This document shows positions 52,410-61,961 of a DNA stretch of 64,000 nucleotides, piece after piece. The translations under genes and the position numbers were made by a program. A model generated the notes under the pieces. The model ran no database searches and was not told where the DNA came from. It saw nothing but the letters and a program-made list of their open reading frames with translations. The first letter of the stretch is position 1. The number at the start of each line of letters is the position of its first letter. The DNA is from Olleya sediminilitoris (GTDB lineage: Bacteria; Bacteroidota; Bacteroidia; Flavobacteriales; Flavobacteriaceae), in NCBI RefSeq assembly GCF_016785945.1, contig NZ_JAEMEF010000013.1:1-64000 (forward strand). Reading direction: 5' to 3'.

Positions 52410-53108
52410 ATGAGTATTACAGCAAAACTATATGTTGAAGATAAAGTTTTTAATATTTTAAATTTTAACTTCTCCTTCAATCAGCAATCTAGTATGTCTG
52501 GACTTCCTTCTGCAAAACCAACAGGTGGACAGTTTGATATCGTACTAGAAGCCACCAAAGATCCTATTTTTTATGAGTGGATGACCTCCAACAGTTTAAT
52601 GAATAAGGTCAAAATAGAAATTTCTCAATCTTTTACTTTTGGTAAAACAAGACAAATAGAGCTTATAGACGTCTATTGTTTGTTGCATCAAGATACCTTT
52701 AATGGTGTTAATAACCAACCTATGCAAACTTTAATAAAATTATCTCCAGCAATACTGTTGCAAAATGGAGAGAAAATGTTTGAATGGTATTGGAAGGTAA
52801 CGGATTTGGATGCTAATGTTGAAGAGACGGTTTTGGATACTACAGAACCAAAGTTGCTAAACTATTACATTGAAGATTTAGAAAATAATAGAATCAATGA
52901 CGCTTCTATTAAAGAAAATCAAGAGATTTATCTAGTTATAAATTCTGAAAATACCCAAGGAGAAGTTGTTGATATAGATCTAGAAAATCATGCCATAGAT
53001 TTTGAATACAATGGTCAATGGATGAAAGATGATATAATAAATGATGTTGTATTAAACGACACTTTTACTAAAGTTAAACTAAAAGCTGTAAAGCAAAAAG
53101 AAAACTAG
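52410..53108 (+). CDS. tssD: Hcp/TssD tube protein with C-terminal extension
   Basis: The 232-residue protein has an N-terminal Hcp-like domain (to about 135: MSITAKLYVEDKVFNIL, GGQFDIVLEATKDPIFYEWM, PAILLQNGEKMFEWYWKVTD) typical of Bacteroidota type VI (T6SSiii) tube proteins. A ~95-residue extension adds an Ig-like segment (NQEIYLVINSENTQGEVVDI). Extended Hcp proteins carry effectors as a fused or docked cargo. The next gene starts 2 bp after its stop, so the effector candidate is translated with it. No other T6SS gene is in the window, so this is an orphan Hcp module. Confidence 0.85.
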   Translation: MSITAKLYVEDKVFNILNFNFSFNQQSSMSGLPSAKPTGGQFDIVLEATKDPIFYEWMTSNSLMNKVKIEISQSFTFGKTRQIELIDVYCLLHQDTFNGVNNQPMQTLIKLSPAILLQNGEKMFEWYWKVTDLDANVEETVLDTTEPKLLNYYIEDLENNRINDASIKENQEIYLVINSENTQGEVVDIDLENHAIDFEYNGQWMKDDIINDVVLNDTFTKVKLKAVKQKEN

Positions 53109-53110
53109 TT

Positions 53111-53968
53111 ATGGGAATTATTACTTTAAAAAACTATCCTAACGAGACACTTAGCTTTGAACTGCCAGAAGTTGAGAGTGATATCATTAGAATTCATATA
53201 CACATGGTTAGAATTTATAATGATGGAACAACAATATTAAGTGTTATCAAAATGAAAATTGGAGACAAAAATTATTATTACACGTCAGTATCTAATGATT
53301 TGAGTTATTCTTCTCCGGCTAGAGCAGGAATGTATTATGGTTATCTAATAAGAAGAAGTGATAATAAGAATAATCGAAATTACAAGCCTGATAATTTAGA
53401 AACTAAAAAGAGAATTGAAACAATATTTAAAAAATTAAATGTTTTTGATGAGAGATTACCAAAAGGTTTCAGAGGAGGTAAAGACAACTATAATTATGCA
53501 GAGCATAATGGCTTAAGAATATATGACCCTAGAATTAAAGGCAACCTTGAAACAGGAGGATCTATATTGCCTGGAGGAAATCGTTTTTTTCATGTTGGAA
53601 AATTTTATATTCATAGCCATGGTTGTGAGTCTATTGGTAATAGCATACAGTACTTTAATAAAAATGACAATAATATAAAAGATGAGCAAGATGTTTATGA
53701 TAACATAGGATTATTTGGAGTTAATGATACTGTTTTGGCAACAGGAGGTTTTATAGAAAATATTATTTTAGTTTATGAAAATAATATTAATAAACAAAAT
53801 CAATCAGCTGTTCATATAGATATCGAAGTAGAAGATAATATTCAAGAAAATTTGAATAAAATTAGTGTTATTGAAGCTAAAGAAAAATATCAGTCTTTGT
53901 ATCCACCACGTAAGAAACAAGAACCAGTTAAAGTTATTAAGCCCTTAGGGCCTATTTTCAACAATTAA
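53111..53968 (+). CDS. Candidate type VI effector with an HSHGC motif
   Basis: The 285-residue protein has no signal peptide. The centre carries GGNRFFHVGKFYIHSHGCES (about 158-177), whose HSHGC resembles the SHGC active site of YkuD L,D-transpeptidases and the IH..GC core of DUF5675-like enzymes. It is preceded by a basic FRGGKDN and followed by a polar region and a Pro-rich tail. Close coupling to the Hcp gene and exported neighbours suggest a toxin delivered to the periplasm that attacks peptidoglycan. That is inference; the family is not settled. Confidence 0.7.
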   Translation: MGIITLKNYPNETLSFELPEVESDIIRIHIHMVRIYNDGTTILSVIKMKIGDKNYYYTSVSNDLSYSSPARAGMYYGYLIRRSDNKNNRNYKPDNLETKKRIETIFKKLNVFDERLPKGFRGGKDNYNYAEHNGLRIYDPRIKGNLETGGSILPGGNRFFHVGKFYIHSHGCESIGNSIQYFNKNDNNIKDEQDVYDNIGLFGVNDTVLATGGFIENIILVYENNINKQNQSAVHIDIEVEDNIQENLNKISVIEAKEKYQSLYPPRKKQEPVKVIKPLGPIFNN

Positions 53969-53980
53969 TATTTTATTTAA

Positions 53981-54814
53981 ATGAAAACATTTTTATCACT
54001 TATATTTATCTTATTATCCTCAATTAACCTTTACAGTCAAAGGTTATGTGAATTAGGTAATTACGATTTAATCACCAATACTATTATTGGAATTGAAAAA
54101 GTTCCTTTTACTATGATAAAATTTATCGATAATGATAAACCTCAGAGTGAAAAAATAAGATATGTTTACTGCTATGATGATTTTGGTCGTTTGGTTAACA
54201 TAGATTTTAAAGGTAATGGAAATATATATGGAGCAGAAGATATAGAAACCGGTTGTTACAAGATAGAAAACGCTACTTACAAATATTCAGATAGCCTATT
54301 CCCTAAAAATATTGAGGTTAAAGATACACAATATGAATACTTGATAAAACTAGAGTATAATAATTTAAATAAAATAAAATCCATAACTAATACTGATAAA
54401 AAAGGAAAAGTGCTTTCAAGTTTTAATTTTGACTACGATAATAAGAATCAACTTAAACTAATAGATAAAGATTATAATTATTACTATGAATGGGATGAAA
54501 AATCTCGTATAAAAAAAATAACAATTCCTGATCCTTTTTATATAATTCGAGAGTATAATTTTAAATACATCAACAATAAATTATCAACAATTACTAAAAT
54601 TAGTCGTTTTAAAGAAAGCCCTGATAAAATAAGAACACAAAGTACTTATACCTATATTTATAAGAACAATAAATTACATAAAGTACAGTATGGTAACTCT
54701 ACAACAACAGAGCTTTCTTATAGTTTATACAATTATAATAATGATGATAAAGTCATTATAACGTATTACACAAATAAAGACCAATACGAATACCATTATG
54801 AATGCTACTATTAG
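53981..54814 (+). CDS. Exported YD-repeat-like protein 1 (candidate immunity)
   Basis: The 277-residue protein has a signal peptide (residues 1-19, ending SINLYSQ). The mature part is made of short Tyr/Asp-rich beta units (YDDFGRLVNIDF, YYYEWDEKSRIKKITI) like the YD/RHS repeats, and ends HYECYY. It lies 12 bp after the effector candidate, and the next paralogue begins inside its last codons. An exported partner beside a putative wall-targeting effector fits immunity, but it could also be a second toxin or adaptor. Confidence 0.72.
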   Translation: MKTFLSLIFILLSSINLYSQRLCELGNYDLITNTIIGIEKVPFTMIKFIDNDKPQSEKIRYVYCYDDFGRLVNIDFKGNGNIYGAEDIETGCYKIENATYKYSDSLFPKNIEVKDTQYEYLIKLEYNNLNKIKSITNTDKKGKVLSSFNFDYDNKNQLKLIDKDYNYYYEWDEKSRIKKITIPDPFYIIREYNFKYINNKLSTITKISRFKESPDKIRTQSTYTYIYKNNKLHKVQYGNSTTTELSYSLYNYNNDDKVIITYYTNKDQYEYHYECYY

Positions 54815-55595
54815 CCGCTTAAAATACTTTTTTTCCTTTGTACTATTTGTTTTATCATTGAGTCTTCATAGCCAGGGAATATGCGATTATGGAGATTATC
54901 ATCTAGTTTTAAATAAAATTAAAGGTATTGATAAGTCGGAATTTTCTGAATTCAAAGTCTTACAAAGAGATAAACTTTTATATACTTACAAGTATGATTC
55001 ATTAGCACGATTTACAGAAGCTAAATTTTACATTGAAAGAATTGAAAACTCTTGCGATGGTACAAAGTATGCTTATTATGTTTATTCTAAAACGGAGCAA
55101 CCTGATATAATAAAGGTTACAGATGACTATGGTACTCATGATGCTAAATTAACTTATTATGATAATGGAAACTTAAAACAAATCAATTATAATGATTTTC
55201 TGTTTGTCGATTATGAATACAATCTTAAAAACCAAATCAAAACTATAAAGAAAGACCGTAAAGTGTATCGTTATTTATGGAATGAAGAGAATAAGATTGA
55301 AAAAATTACAATTGATTTTTTAAGTAATGGCAGAAAACAAGAAATTAAGTTTATATATGAAAACAATTTATTAAAAGAAGTTTTGCATACTCAATTAAGT
55401 AGAGGATATCTTCAAATTAATAAAAAATACACGTATAAATATAAGAATAAATGTCTTAGTGAGATTATTTATATGAACATGCGTACAAATGCTATTGGTT
55501 ATTATAATTATAGCTATGATGATAAAGATAAATTAATTATTACAATAAATGATTCCAACAAAAAATACATAAAACATTATGAATGTTATTATTAA
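54798..55595 (+). CDS. Exported YD-repeat-like protein 2 (paralogue)
   Basis: The 265-residue protein has a signal peptide (to about residue 26, SLHSQ). It is a paralogue of the upstream protein, with the same Cys-containing start (CDYGDYHLVLNKIKG against CELGNYDLITNTIIG), YD-like units and the same HYECYY end. Its ATG lies in the last codons of the first gene, a 17-bp overlap: the ATGAATGC that starts it is the HYEC-coding segment. Tandem duplication of immunity genes is common. Function inferred. Confidence 0.72.
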   Translation: MNATISRLKYFFSFVLFVLSLSLHSQGICDYGDYHLVLNKIKGIDKSEFSEFKVLQRDKLLYTYKYDSLARFTEAKFYIERIENSCDGTKYAYYVYSKTEQPDIIKVTDDYGTHDAKLTYYDNGNLKQINYNDFLFVDYEYNLKNQIKTIKKDRKVYRYLWNEENKIEKITIDFLSNGRKQEIKFIYENNLLKEVLHTQLSRGYLQINKKYTYKYKNKCLSEIIYMNMRTNAIGYYNYSYDDKDKLIITINDSNKKYIKHYECYY

Positions 55596-55830
55596 TGTTG
55601 GTTTAAGTGTAACCATTATATAACAGATTAATAGCTTCTAAAAGACATTCTAAGCTTGATGTTGTTTACTTATTTGGATTTGAAATGAAGATATATATAT
55701 TCTTTATAATAAAGGTTTGGGGAGGTAAAACAACATTCTGTAAAAATTACAGATTGTAATTAAAGAGCACAAAGTCAATCATGCTTTAGTGACTTTGAGT
55801 TATATTAAGTTTAACTACAATAGAACTAAA

Positions 55831-56175
55831 ATGAGGATTATATTTTTCTTAATGTTTTTAATATTAAATGGCTGTAAATCTAGTCCTACGATTTATAAAG
55901 GATATGTTTATCATGAAAACAAGCCACTAGTTAATGTAAGCGTAATAAAAGAATATGCTATAGATAGTAAAGATTCGACTTTAACAGATTCATCCGGTTA
56001 TTTTGAATTACAAAAAGAACCTAACTTTTTAGTTTCTTTAATATTTATAAAGGAGAATTTCAGGTCTGAAACAATACCTTCTGTTTGGACACAACATGGT
56101 GAAAAAGTTAAATATACCTTTTTGAATAAAGTATTTGATACCGTTAGATTGAATAAAAGTACAGTAAAACAATGA
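55831..56175 (+). CDS. Lipoprotein with carboxypeptidase-regulatory-like domain
   Basis: The start is set at the ATG at 55831, where MRIIFFLMFLILNGCKSS forms a lipoprotein signal (lipobox LNGC). An open frame begins 14 codons earlier without sense. The mature ~100 residues look like a small beta-sandwich of the carboxypeptidase-regulatory type (GYVYHENKPLVNVSVI, DSSGYFELQ). It lies downstream of the type VI genes and may be an accessory envelope protein. Confidence 0.68.
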   Translation: MRIIFFLMFLILNGCKSSPTIYKGYVYHENKPLVNVSVIKEYAIDSKDSTLTDSSGYFELQKEPNFLVSLIFIKENFRSETIPSVWTQHGEKVKYTFLNKVFDTVRLNKSTVKQ

Positions 56176-56256
56176 TTACCGCTTAAGTCTTTTAATCGTT
56201 GATTTATGTATTACAACCTCTATATGTTTATTTAAAATGCATTTTATCGATAAATA

Positions 56257-56287
56257 TTGTATTTAATCGTTTTTATTTATATGTTTG
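56257..56287 (+). promoter_or_regulatory. Promoter of the 191-aa exported protein
   Basis: TTG (56257-56259), 20 bases, then TATGTTTG (56280-56287), an exact -33/-7 match. The ATG is 28 bases on, so this gene is transcribed independently of the module. Confidence 0.75.
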
Positions 56288-56315
56288 TAATCTCAAATTA
56301 TAAATATATCCTATC

Positions 56316-56891
56316 ATGAAAACAACCTATTTATCACTTTTGTTTTGCTTTTTTTTAGTTTCTGGTTTTTCTCAAGACCAAAAAAAAGCTATTGTAGAAA
56401 ATTTTATCGAAAACTTTAATAAAAAAGATTCTACTGCTGTATTTGAAGTTTTACACAAAAATTTTGCCGAGTATTGGCAGAAGCTTGTGGTTAATGAAGA
56501 CAAAAAAGATTATTCTAAATATTACTCTTGGGCTAAGGAGATGCAAGAAAATGAAGAGATTGAAATTGTAAGCGTAAAAGGAAACAAAGTAGTCGTAAAC
56601 TCGACGTATTACTCTGATTTAGATAGATTACTGGGTAAATTACCCTATAAGTGCAAAAAGACTTTTGTGCTATCTAATAATGGTAAAATAATTAAGATAA
56701 TTAATGATAAACATAAGAGTTATGATTATTATCAAAACAAGCGTAAAAGTTCTTATATCTCTTTTAAAAACTGGTTACGTTCTACTCATGGGCTTAAACG
56801 TCAGGATTTTAGTTTAACGCTTGAAGATGCTAAAAAAATGAAAAGTATTTTATTAGAATATATCTCAGAAGTTGATGTCGCTAAATTATAA
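56316..56891 (+). CDS. Exported protein with an NTF2-like N-terminal region
   Basis: The 191-residue protein has a signal peptide (residues 1-19, SGFSQ) and a start (KKAIVENFIENFNKKDSTAVFEVLH) like SnoaL/NTF2 domains. The C-terminal ~50 residues are basic and helical. No catalytic residues are obvious. It lies at the right edge of the accessory block, before a strong bidirectional terminator. Confidence 0.7.
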   Translation: MKTTYLSLLFCFFLVSGFSQDQKKAIVENFIENFNKKDSTAVFEVLHKNFAEYWQKLVVNEDKKDYSKYYSWAKEMQENEEIEIVSVKGNKVVVNSTYYSDLDRLLGKLPYKCKKTFVLSNNGKIIKIINDKHKSYDYYQNKRKSSYISFKNWLRSTHGLKRQDFSLTLEDAKKMKSILLEYISEVDVAKL

Positions 56892-56911
56892 GTAATACTA
56901 ACTTAAAACCA

Positions 56912-56945
56912 TAAAAAAAGCGAACCATTTGGTTCGCTTTTTTAT
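56912..56945. terminator. Bidirectional terminator, right edge of the type VI block
   Basis: AAAAAAAGCGAACC-ATTT-GGTTCGCTTTTTT stem with both flanks rich in A and T, so it serves the exported protein gene and the convergent helicase gene whose stop it touches. Confidence 0.92.
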
Positions 56946-58297
56946 TACTTCTTGTTACGCTTATTGTAATTTTTATCTCCTCTGGTTTTAGGTTTTTTAT
57001 ATTTGGCAGCGATTTTAAACTTATAGCTTCCTCCTAAATTTTCTTTAGAGTTTTTAGCAGATTTTTCATGAAAAGCAGCTCCAGGCGCATCTTCATCTTT
57101 TCTTCGTTTTGTTGGATTGTTACGTTCTTTAATTACAGTACGTTCTTCTTCTATTAATTCAGTAGAAATGGTAACACTTTCAGGAATCTCTAATTCAGGA
57201 ATTTCCATTTGCATCAAGTCTTCAATCTTTTTAAGACTGTCTTGTTCTTTTTCTGTACTAAAAACAACTGCTTGACCTTCACGTTCAGCACGACCAGTTC
57301 GTCCAATTCTGTGCATATAGTTTTCAGGAAAATTGGGTGTGTCAAAATTAAACACATGGGTTACGTTATCTATATCTAAACCACGAGCCATAACGTCTGT
57401 AGCCACTAAAATACGATTTACACCTTCTCTAAATTGCTCAATACTACGTAGTCTGTAGTTTTGTGTTTTATTAGAGTGTATAACACATAATTCTTCTTTA
57501 AAAAACTCGTCTAACGCTTCAAATAATCTGTCAGCCATTCGTTTATTAGACACAAAAACTAAAACTTTGTTATAGGTTTCAGCATCTTGTAATATATGGA
57601 CTAATAAATTTAGTTTAGTGTAATAATTAGGAACGCTGTATTTGGTTTGTGCTATATTTTCAAGTGGTGTTCCAGAAATAGCAATAGATACTTTTTGTGG
57701 CGCAGTAAAAAAGTCAGTAATTAAATCGTCAACATCCTCAGTCATTGTTGCAGAAAACATGATGTTTTGTCTGCGTTCTGGAAGAATATCAAAAATATTA
57801 ATTAATTGGTGTCTAAACCCTAAATCTAGCATGACATCTACTTCGTCAATAACCAAACGCTCTAAAGATTTTAGTTGCAATACACGACTAACCGCTAAAT
57901 CATACAATCTACCAGGAGTTGCTACAATAATGTCTTGACCTTGTGCAACAGCTTGTTTTTGAGTGTTTATATTTGTGCCACCATACACACCAAGGACACG
58001 TGTATTAATGTATTTGGCTAATTTTTCTATTTCGTCAACCACTTGCACAACCAGTTCTCTAGTTGGTACTAATATTAAAACACGAGGGTTGTCTTGTTTA
58101 GAAAATTTAAGGTTTTTAAGTATTGGTAACATGTAAGCAAAGGTTTTACCTGTACCAGTTTGCGCTATACCAACCATGTCTTTTCCGCTAGCAACAACAT
58201 TAAATGCTTCTGCTTGAATTGGCGTAGGTTGTGTAAACCCTAAATCGTCAATAGCGTTATATAAAGGTGTATTTAAATTTAAATCTCTAAAGTTCAA
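56945..58297 (-). CDS. DEAD-box RNA helicase
   Basis: The 450-residue protein has all DEAD-box motifs: Q motif (FTQPTPIQAEA), AQTGTGKT, PTREL, DEVD in place of DEAD, SATM, and the C-domain HRIGRTGR. A basic tail (KYKKPKTRGDKNYNKRNK) is likely to bind RNA. It may act in ribosome assembly or RNA turnover, as RhlE-type proteins do. The DEVD variation is conservative in the motif II acidic pair. Confidence 0.94.
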   Translation of the reverse strand: MNFRDLNLNTPLYNAIDDLGFTQPTPIQAEAFNVVASGKDMVGIAQTGTGKTFAYMLPILKNLKFSKQDNPRVLILVPTRELVVQVVDEIEKLAKYINTRVLGVYGGTNINTQKQAVAQGQDIIVATPGRLYDLAVSRVLQLKSLERLVIDEVDVMLDLGFRHQLINIFDILPERRQNIMFSATMTEDVDDLITDFFTAPQKVSIAISGTPLENIAQTKYSVPNYYTKLNLLVHILQDAETYNKVLVFVSNKRMADRLFEALDEFFKEELCVIHSNKTQNYRLRSIEQFREGVNRILVATDVMARGLDIDNVTHVFNFDTPNFPENYMHRIGRTGRAEREGQAVVFSTEKEQDSLKKIEDLMQMEIPELEIPESVTISTELIEEERTVIKERNNPTKRRKDEDAPGAAFHEKSAKNSKENLGGSYKFKIAAKYKKPKTRGDKNYNKRNKK

Positions 58298-58339
58298 AAC
58301 GTATTATTTTAGCCTACAAAACTACTACTTATATTTTGT

Positions 58340-59230
58340 TTACCCTAAATGCTGCTCATGTATTTGTATACTGTAGGTTGCATTAAATGTTTCATTTATA
58401 GGTAATTTAATAATACCCTCTTTGGTTTTTATATCTTGAGTAGTGTTTTCAGCATCAGCAATACCTAACCAAGGTTCTATACAAACATAAGGTGCATTTG
58501 GTTTTGCCCAAATCCCTAAATAGTTAAAATCTTTAAAACTCACGTTTAATATTTCGCCATGAGTTTTACTAACCAAAGCGACTTGTCTTGATTTTAAGTC
58601 TTTAAAAATAAGCGCATCTTCATTAAATAAATCTGGTCTTAAATTAATACTATTTTCAGTATCAAAAACCGGTTTGGTTTGGTTAGTAACCAGTCCATTG
58701 GTCTTGTTAAGTAAATAGGTTTTAGCGGTTTCTTGTTTATTAAATACTAAACTGTAATCAGTGTAGTTTTCGTCATTATAAACAGGGCATTTAAAAGCAG
58801 GATGACCACCAATACTAAAATAAATGGCTTTATCGTCAAGATTTTTTACAGTATGCGTAATGTCTAAGGTATTATGGTTTAAGGTATACGTTATTAAAAA
58901 CTCAAATTTAAAAGGAAACAGTCTTAATAAACCCTCATTATGTTTTAAACTAAAGGTTAAGCTATTTTTGGTTTGATTGCTTAGTGTAATGGTTTTGTTA
59001 TGTCTAACAAAACCATGTTTTGGCATGTTGTAAGTTTGACCTTCAAATGTGTATTGGTCATCCTTTAAACTACCTATTACAGGAAATAAGTTTGGTGCAA
59101 AGCTTCCCCAAATATCAGGATCTGCATGCCACATAAATTGCTTGTCGTTTTTGACTGACGCTATTTCACATAGTTCTGCGCCTTTCGGTTTAACCGAAAT
59201 TTTTAATACCTCATTACTTAATTGAAACAT
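58340..59230 (-). CDS. Aldose 1-epimerase-like protein
   Basis: The 296-residue protein fits the galactose mutarotase-like fold: EFLITYTLNHNTLDI, the IGGHPAFKCP motif with the catalytic His, and CIEPWLGIAD near the end. It interconverts alpha and beta anomers of a hexose or hexose phosphate. It lies 42 bp upstream of the helicase gene on the same strand and may share its transcript. Confidence 0.9.
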   Translation of the reverse strand: MFQLSNEVLKISVKPKGAELCEIASVKNDKQFMWHADPDIWGSFAPNLFPVIGSLKDDQYTFEGQTYNMPKHGFVRHNKTITLSNQTKNSLTFSLKHNEGLLRLFPFKFEFLITYTLNHNTLDITHTVKNLDDKAIYFSIGGHPAFKCPVYNDENYTDYSLVFNKQETAKTYLLNKTNGLVTNQTKPVFDTENSINLRPDLFNEDALIFKDLKSRQVALVSKTHGEILNVSFKDFNYLGIWAKPNAPYVCIEPWLGIADAENTTQDIKTKEGIIKLPINETFNATYSIQIHEQHLG

Positions 59231-59309
59231 CTATCTTATATTTAATCTCATGACTAAAATACTCGTTTTTTTTAACATTTCTGTTTAACTTTACCCAACA
59301 TTTTTTTCA

Positions 59310-60617
59310 GTGAGAACAATTACAAAACATAAACTAACTAATCCTGAGGTATTCAAGCAAAATTTATTGACTTGGAGCCAGCAGTTTGATGATGTTGTTT
59401 GGCTAGACTCTAATAACTACCAACAACAATATTCAAGTTATGACGCAGTATTGGCTGTGGATGCTTTTACAGGAATTCAAACCGATTATCATAACGCTTT
59501 TGAGCAATTTAAAGAGTATCAGTCGCTTACTAACGATTGGGTTTTTGGTTATTTATCATACGATTTAAAAAATGATGTGGAGCAGCTTCAGTCTTTAAAT
59601 AATGACGATTTAGCGTTTCCTGAATTATATTTTTTTCAACCTAAAAAAATCTTTTTAATTAAAGGTGAAAATCTTGAAATACAGTATTTGAAAATGGTTG
59701 ATGATGAAGTGGAAACAGATTTAAATGAAATACGTCATTACAAGGACGAAGCAAATATTAATCTACACAATGAAAACAACCCAATAAAAATCCAGCTTAG
59801 AATACATAAAGACGAGTATTTTAATAAAATTGAAACCATGTTAAGTCACATTAATAGAGGTGATATTTATGAAGCTAATTTTTGTCAAGAGTTTTATGCT
59901 AAAGACACAACAATAAATCCTTTAGAGACTTATAATAAGTTAAACACGATTTCAAAACCACCATTTGCAGCGTTTTTAAAGTTAAATGATAAGTATTTGT
60001 TATCTGCATCACCAGAACGTTATATTAAAAAAGAAGCTACTAAGATTATATCTCAACCTATTAAAGGTACCGCAAAACGCGAGGACGATTTTATGTTAGA
60101 TTCTATTTTAAAAAATAATTTAGTGTCTGATGAAAAAGAACGTAGTGAAAACGTTATGATTGTAGATTTAGTCCGTAACGACTTGTCACAAACAGCCACA
60201 AAGGGTAGCGTAAAAGTAGAAGAATTATGTAAGATTTACACGTTTAATCAAGTGCATCAAATGATATCTACAGTAACGTCAGAGGTAGATCAAAACACGC
60301 ACCCAATAGATGTTATAAAAAGTACGTTTCCGATGGGAAGTATGACAGGAGCTCCTAAAATTTCGGCAATGAAAATTATAGAATCTTTAGAAGAAACCAA
60401 ACGTGGTCTATATTCTGGAGCAGTTGGCTATATTTCGCCATCAGGCGACTTTGATTTTAATGTTGTAATACGTAGTATTTTATACAACGCAACCAATAAA
60501 TATGTGTCTTATTCTGTTGGAGGTGCCATTACTGCAAAGTCAGACCCTTTAAACGAATATGAAGAATGTTTGATTAAAGCTAAAGCCATGAGAACTGTTT
60601 TAGAAGGTGTTAATTAG
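59310..60617 (+). CDS. pabB: Aminodeoxychorismate/anthranilate synthase component I
   Basis: The 435-residue chorismate-binding enzyme has the family motifs QPIKGTAKREDD, ERSENVMIVDLVRNDLS and FPMGSMTGAPKISA. It turns chorismate into ADC (folate) or anthranilate (Trp); PabB is preferred from length and lone location, but TrpE-like activity is not excluded. The start codon is GTG at 59310. tilS follows 18 bp downstream, so they are likely one transcript. Confidence 0.9.
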   Translation: MRTITKHKLTNPEVFKQNLLTWSQQFDDVVWLDSNNYQQQYSSYDAVLAVDAFTGIQTDYHNAFEQFKEYQSLTNDWVFGYLSYDLKNDVEQLQSLNNDDLAFPELYFFQPKKIFLIKGENLEIQYLKMVDDEVETDLNEIRHYKDEANINLHNENNPIKIQLRIHKDEYFNKIETMLSHINRGDIYEANFCQEFYAKDTTINPLETYNKLNTISKPPFAAFLKLNDKYLLSASPERYIKKEATKIISQPIKGTAKREDDFMLDSILKNNLVSDEKERSENVMIVDLVRNDLSQTATKGSVKVEELCKIYTFNQVHQMISTVTSEVDQNTHPIDVIKSTFPMGSMTGAPKISAMKIIESLEETKRGLYSGAVGYISPSGDFDFNVVIRSILYNATNKYVSYSVGGAITAKSDPLNEYEECLIKAKAMRTVLEGVN

Positions 60618-60635
60618 AAATTGTTAAATTTAGAG

Positions 60636-61961
60636 ATGCTAGTACACTTCCAAAATCACATAAACAAAGCACTTCCTTTTCTTAAAAAAAGCAAACTTTT
60701 AATTGCTATTTCAGGAGGATTAGATAGTGTTATTTTAACGCATTTATGTAAACAATCAAGTTTAAATATAACTTTAGCACATTGTAATTTTAATTTAAGA
60801 GGAATAGAAAGTGATGCTGACGAAAAATTTGTTCTAGATTTAGCAGACAGTCTAGATTTAGAGATTTTTACCGAAAGTTTTAATACCGAAGCTTACGCTG
60901 AAAACGCTAAGCAATCCATACAAATGGCAGCAAGATCCTTGCGTTATGATTGGTTTCAGGATATAGCGTCTCAGTTAAATTTTGACTATATTTTAACTGC
61001 GCATCATGCGGACGACAATTTAGAAACCTTTTTAATTAACCTAACAAGAGGGACAGGCTTAGAGGGCTTAAAAGGAATACCAGAAATAAACCAAAACATT
61101 GTACGTCCTTTACTACAATTTTCTAGAGAAACTATTGAAGCTTATGCTAATCTAAACCAACTACAATGGAGGGAAGATAGCAGTAATGCATCAACTAAAT
61201 ACCTTCGTAATAAATTAAGACACGATGTAATCCCTATTTTAAAAGATATCAATAGTAATGTATTGACTAATTTTAAAAATACGATAAGTAACATCAATGA
61301 CACTTCAGATATTGTTGAAGAAAGTGTGCAAGCTGTACTAAAACGAGCAATTATTGATATTGATGATACTCAGATTAGTTATAAAATTTCAGAATTTATT
61401 AAAGTCCACAATCCTAAAGCTTATTTATATGAAATTTTTAAAGATTACGGATTTACGCAATGGACAGACATAGTCCATTTATTGACAGCACAAAGCGGAA
61501 AGCAAGTGCAAAGTGCAACACACCAATTGTTAAAAGATAGAGAGACTTTAATTTTAAGTGAATTAAAAACGAATGATGGTCTGCATCAAAATGAAGCTTC
61601 AGTTATAATCAACAATTTTGAAAATGAAGTAAATGTTCTGTCAGGTGTTTTATCTTTTGAAACAGTATCAACCATTGAAAAATCTGAGCCTTCCACAATC
61701 TATATTGATAAAGAAAAGTTAAAATTACCTTTAACTGTAAGACATTGGCAAGAAGGAGACTATTTTTACCCTCTAGGTATGCGTGGTAAGAAAAAACTTG
61801 GCAAGTTTTTTAAAGACCAAAAATTATCTGTTTTAGCAAAACAAAAAGTTTTATTATTGTGTAGCCAAGATAAAATTGTTTGGGTTGTCAACCATCGTGC
61901 GGACGATAGGTTTAAAGTTACAAGCCAAACCAAAACAATACTAAAAATTAAACTATCATAA
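60636..61961 (+). CDS. tilS: tRNA(Ile)-lysidine synthetase
   Basis: TilS modifies the CAU anticodon wobble C of tRNA-Ile to lysidine, so that it reads AUA. The protein has the PP-loop SGGLDS (26-31), a HADDNLETFLINL motif, and a C-terminal MRGKKKLGKFFKDQK domain. The ATG at 60636 (441 aa) is chosen; a TTG five codons earlier keeps the frame. The stop is immediately followed by the dsbD start. Confidence 0.93.
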   Translation: MLVHFQNHINKALPFLKKSKLLIAISGGLDSVILTHLCKQSSLNITLAHCNFNLRGIESDADEKFVLDLADSLDLEIFTESFNTEAYAENAKQSIQMAARSLRYDWFQDIASQLNFDYILTAHHADDNLETFLINLTRGTGLEGLKGIPEINQNIVRPLLQFSRETIEAYANLNQLQWREDSSNASTKYLRNKLRHDVIPILKDINSNVLTNFKNTISNINDTSDIVEESVQAVLKRAIIDIDDTQISYKISEFIKVHNPKAYLYEIFKDYGFTQWTDIVHLLTAQSGKQVQSATHQLLKDRETLILSELKTNDGLHQNEASVIINNFENEVNVLSGVLSFETVSTIEKSEPSTIYIDKEKLKLPLTVRHWQEGDYFYPLGMRGKKKLGKFFKDQKLSVLAKQKVLLLCSQDKIVWVVNHRADDRFKVTSQTKTILKIKLS

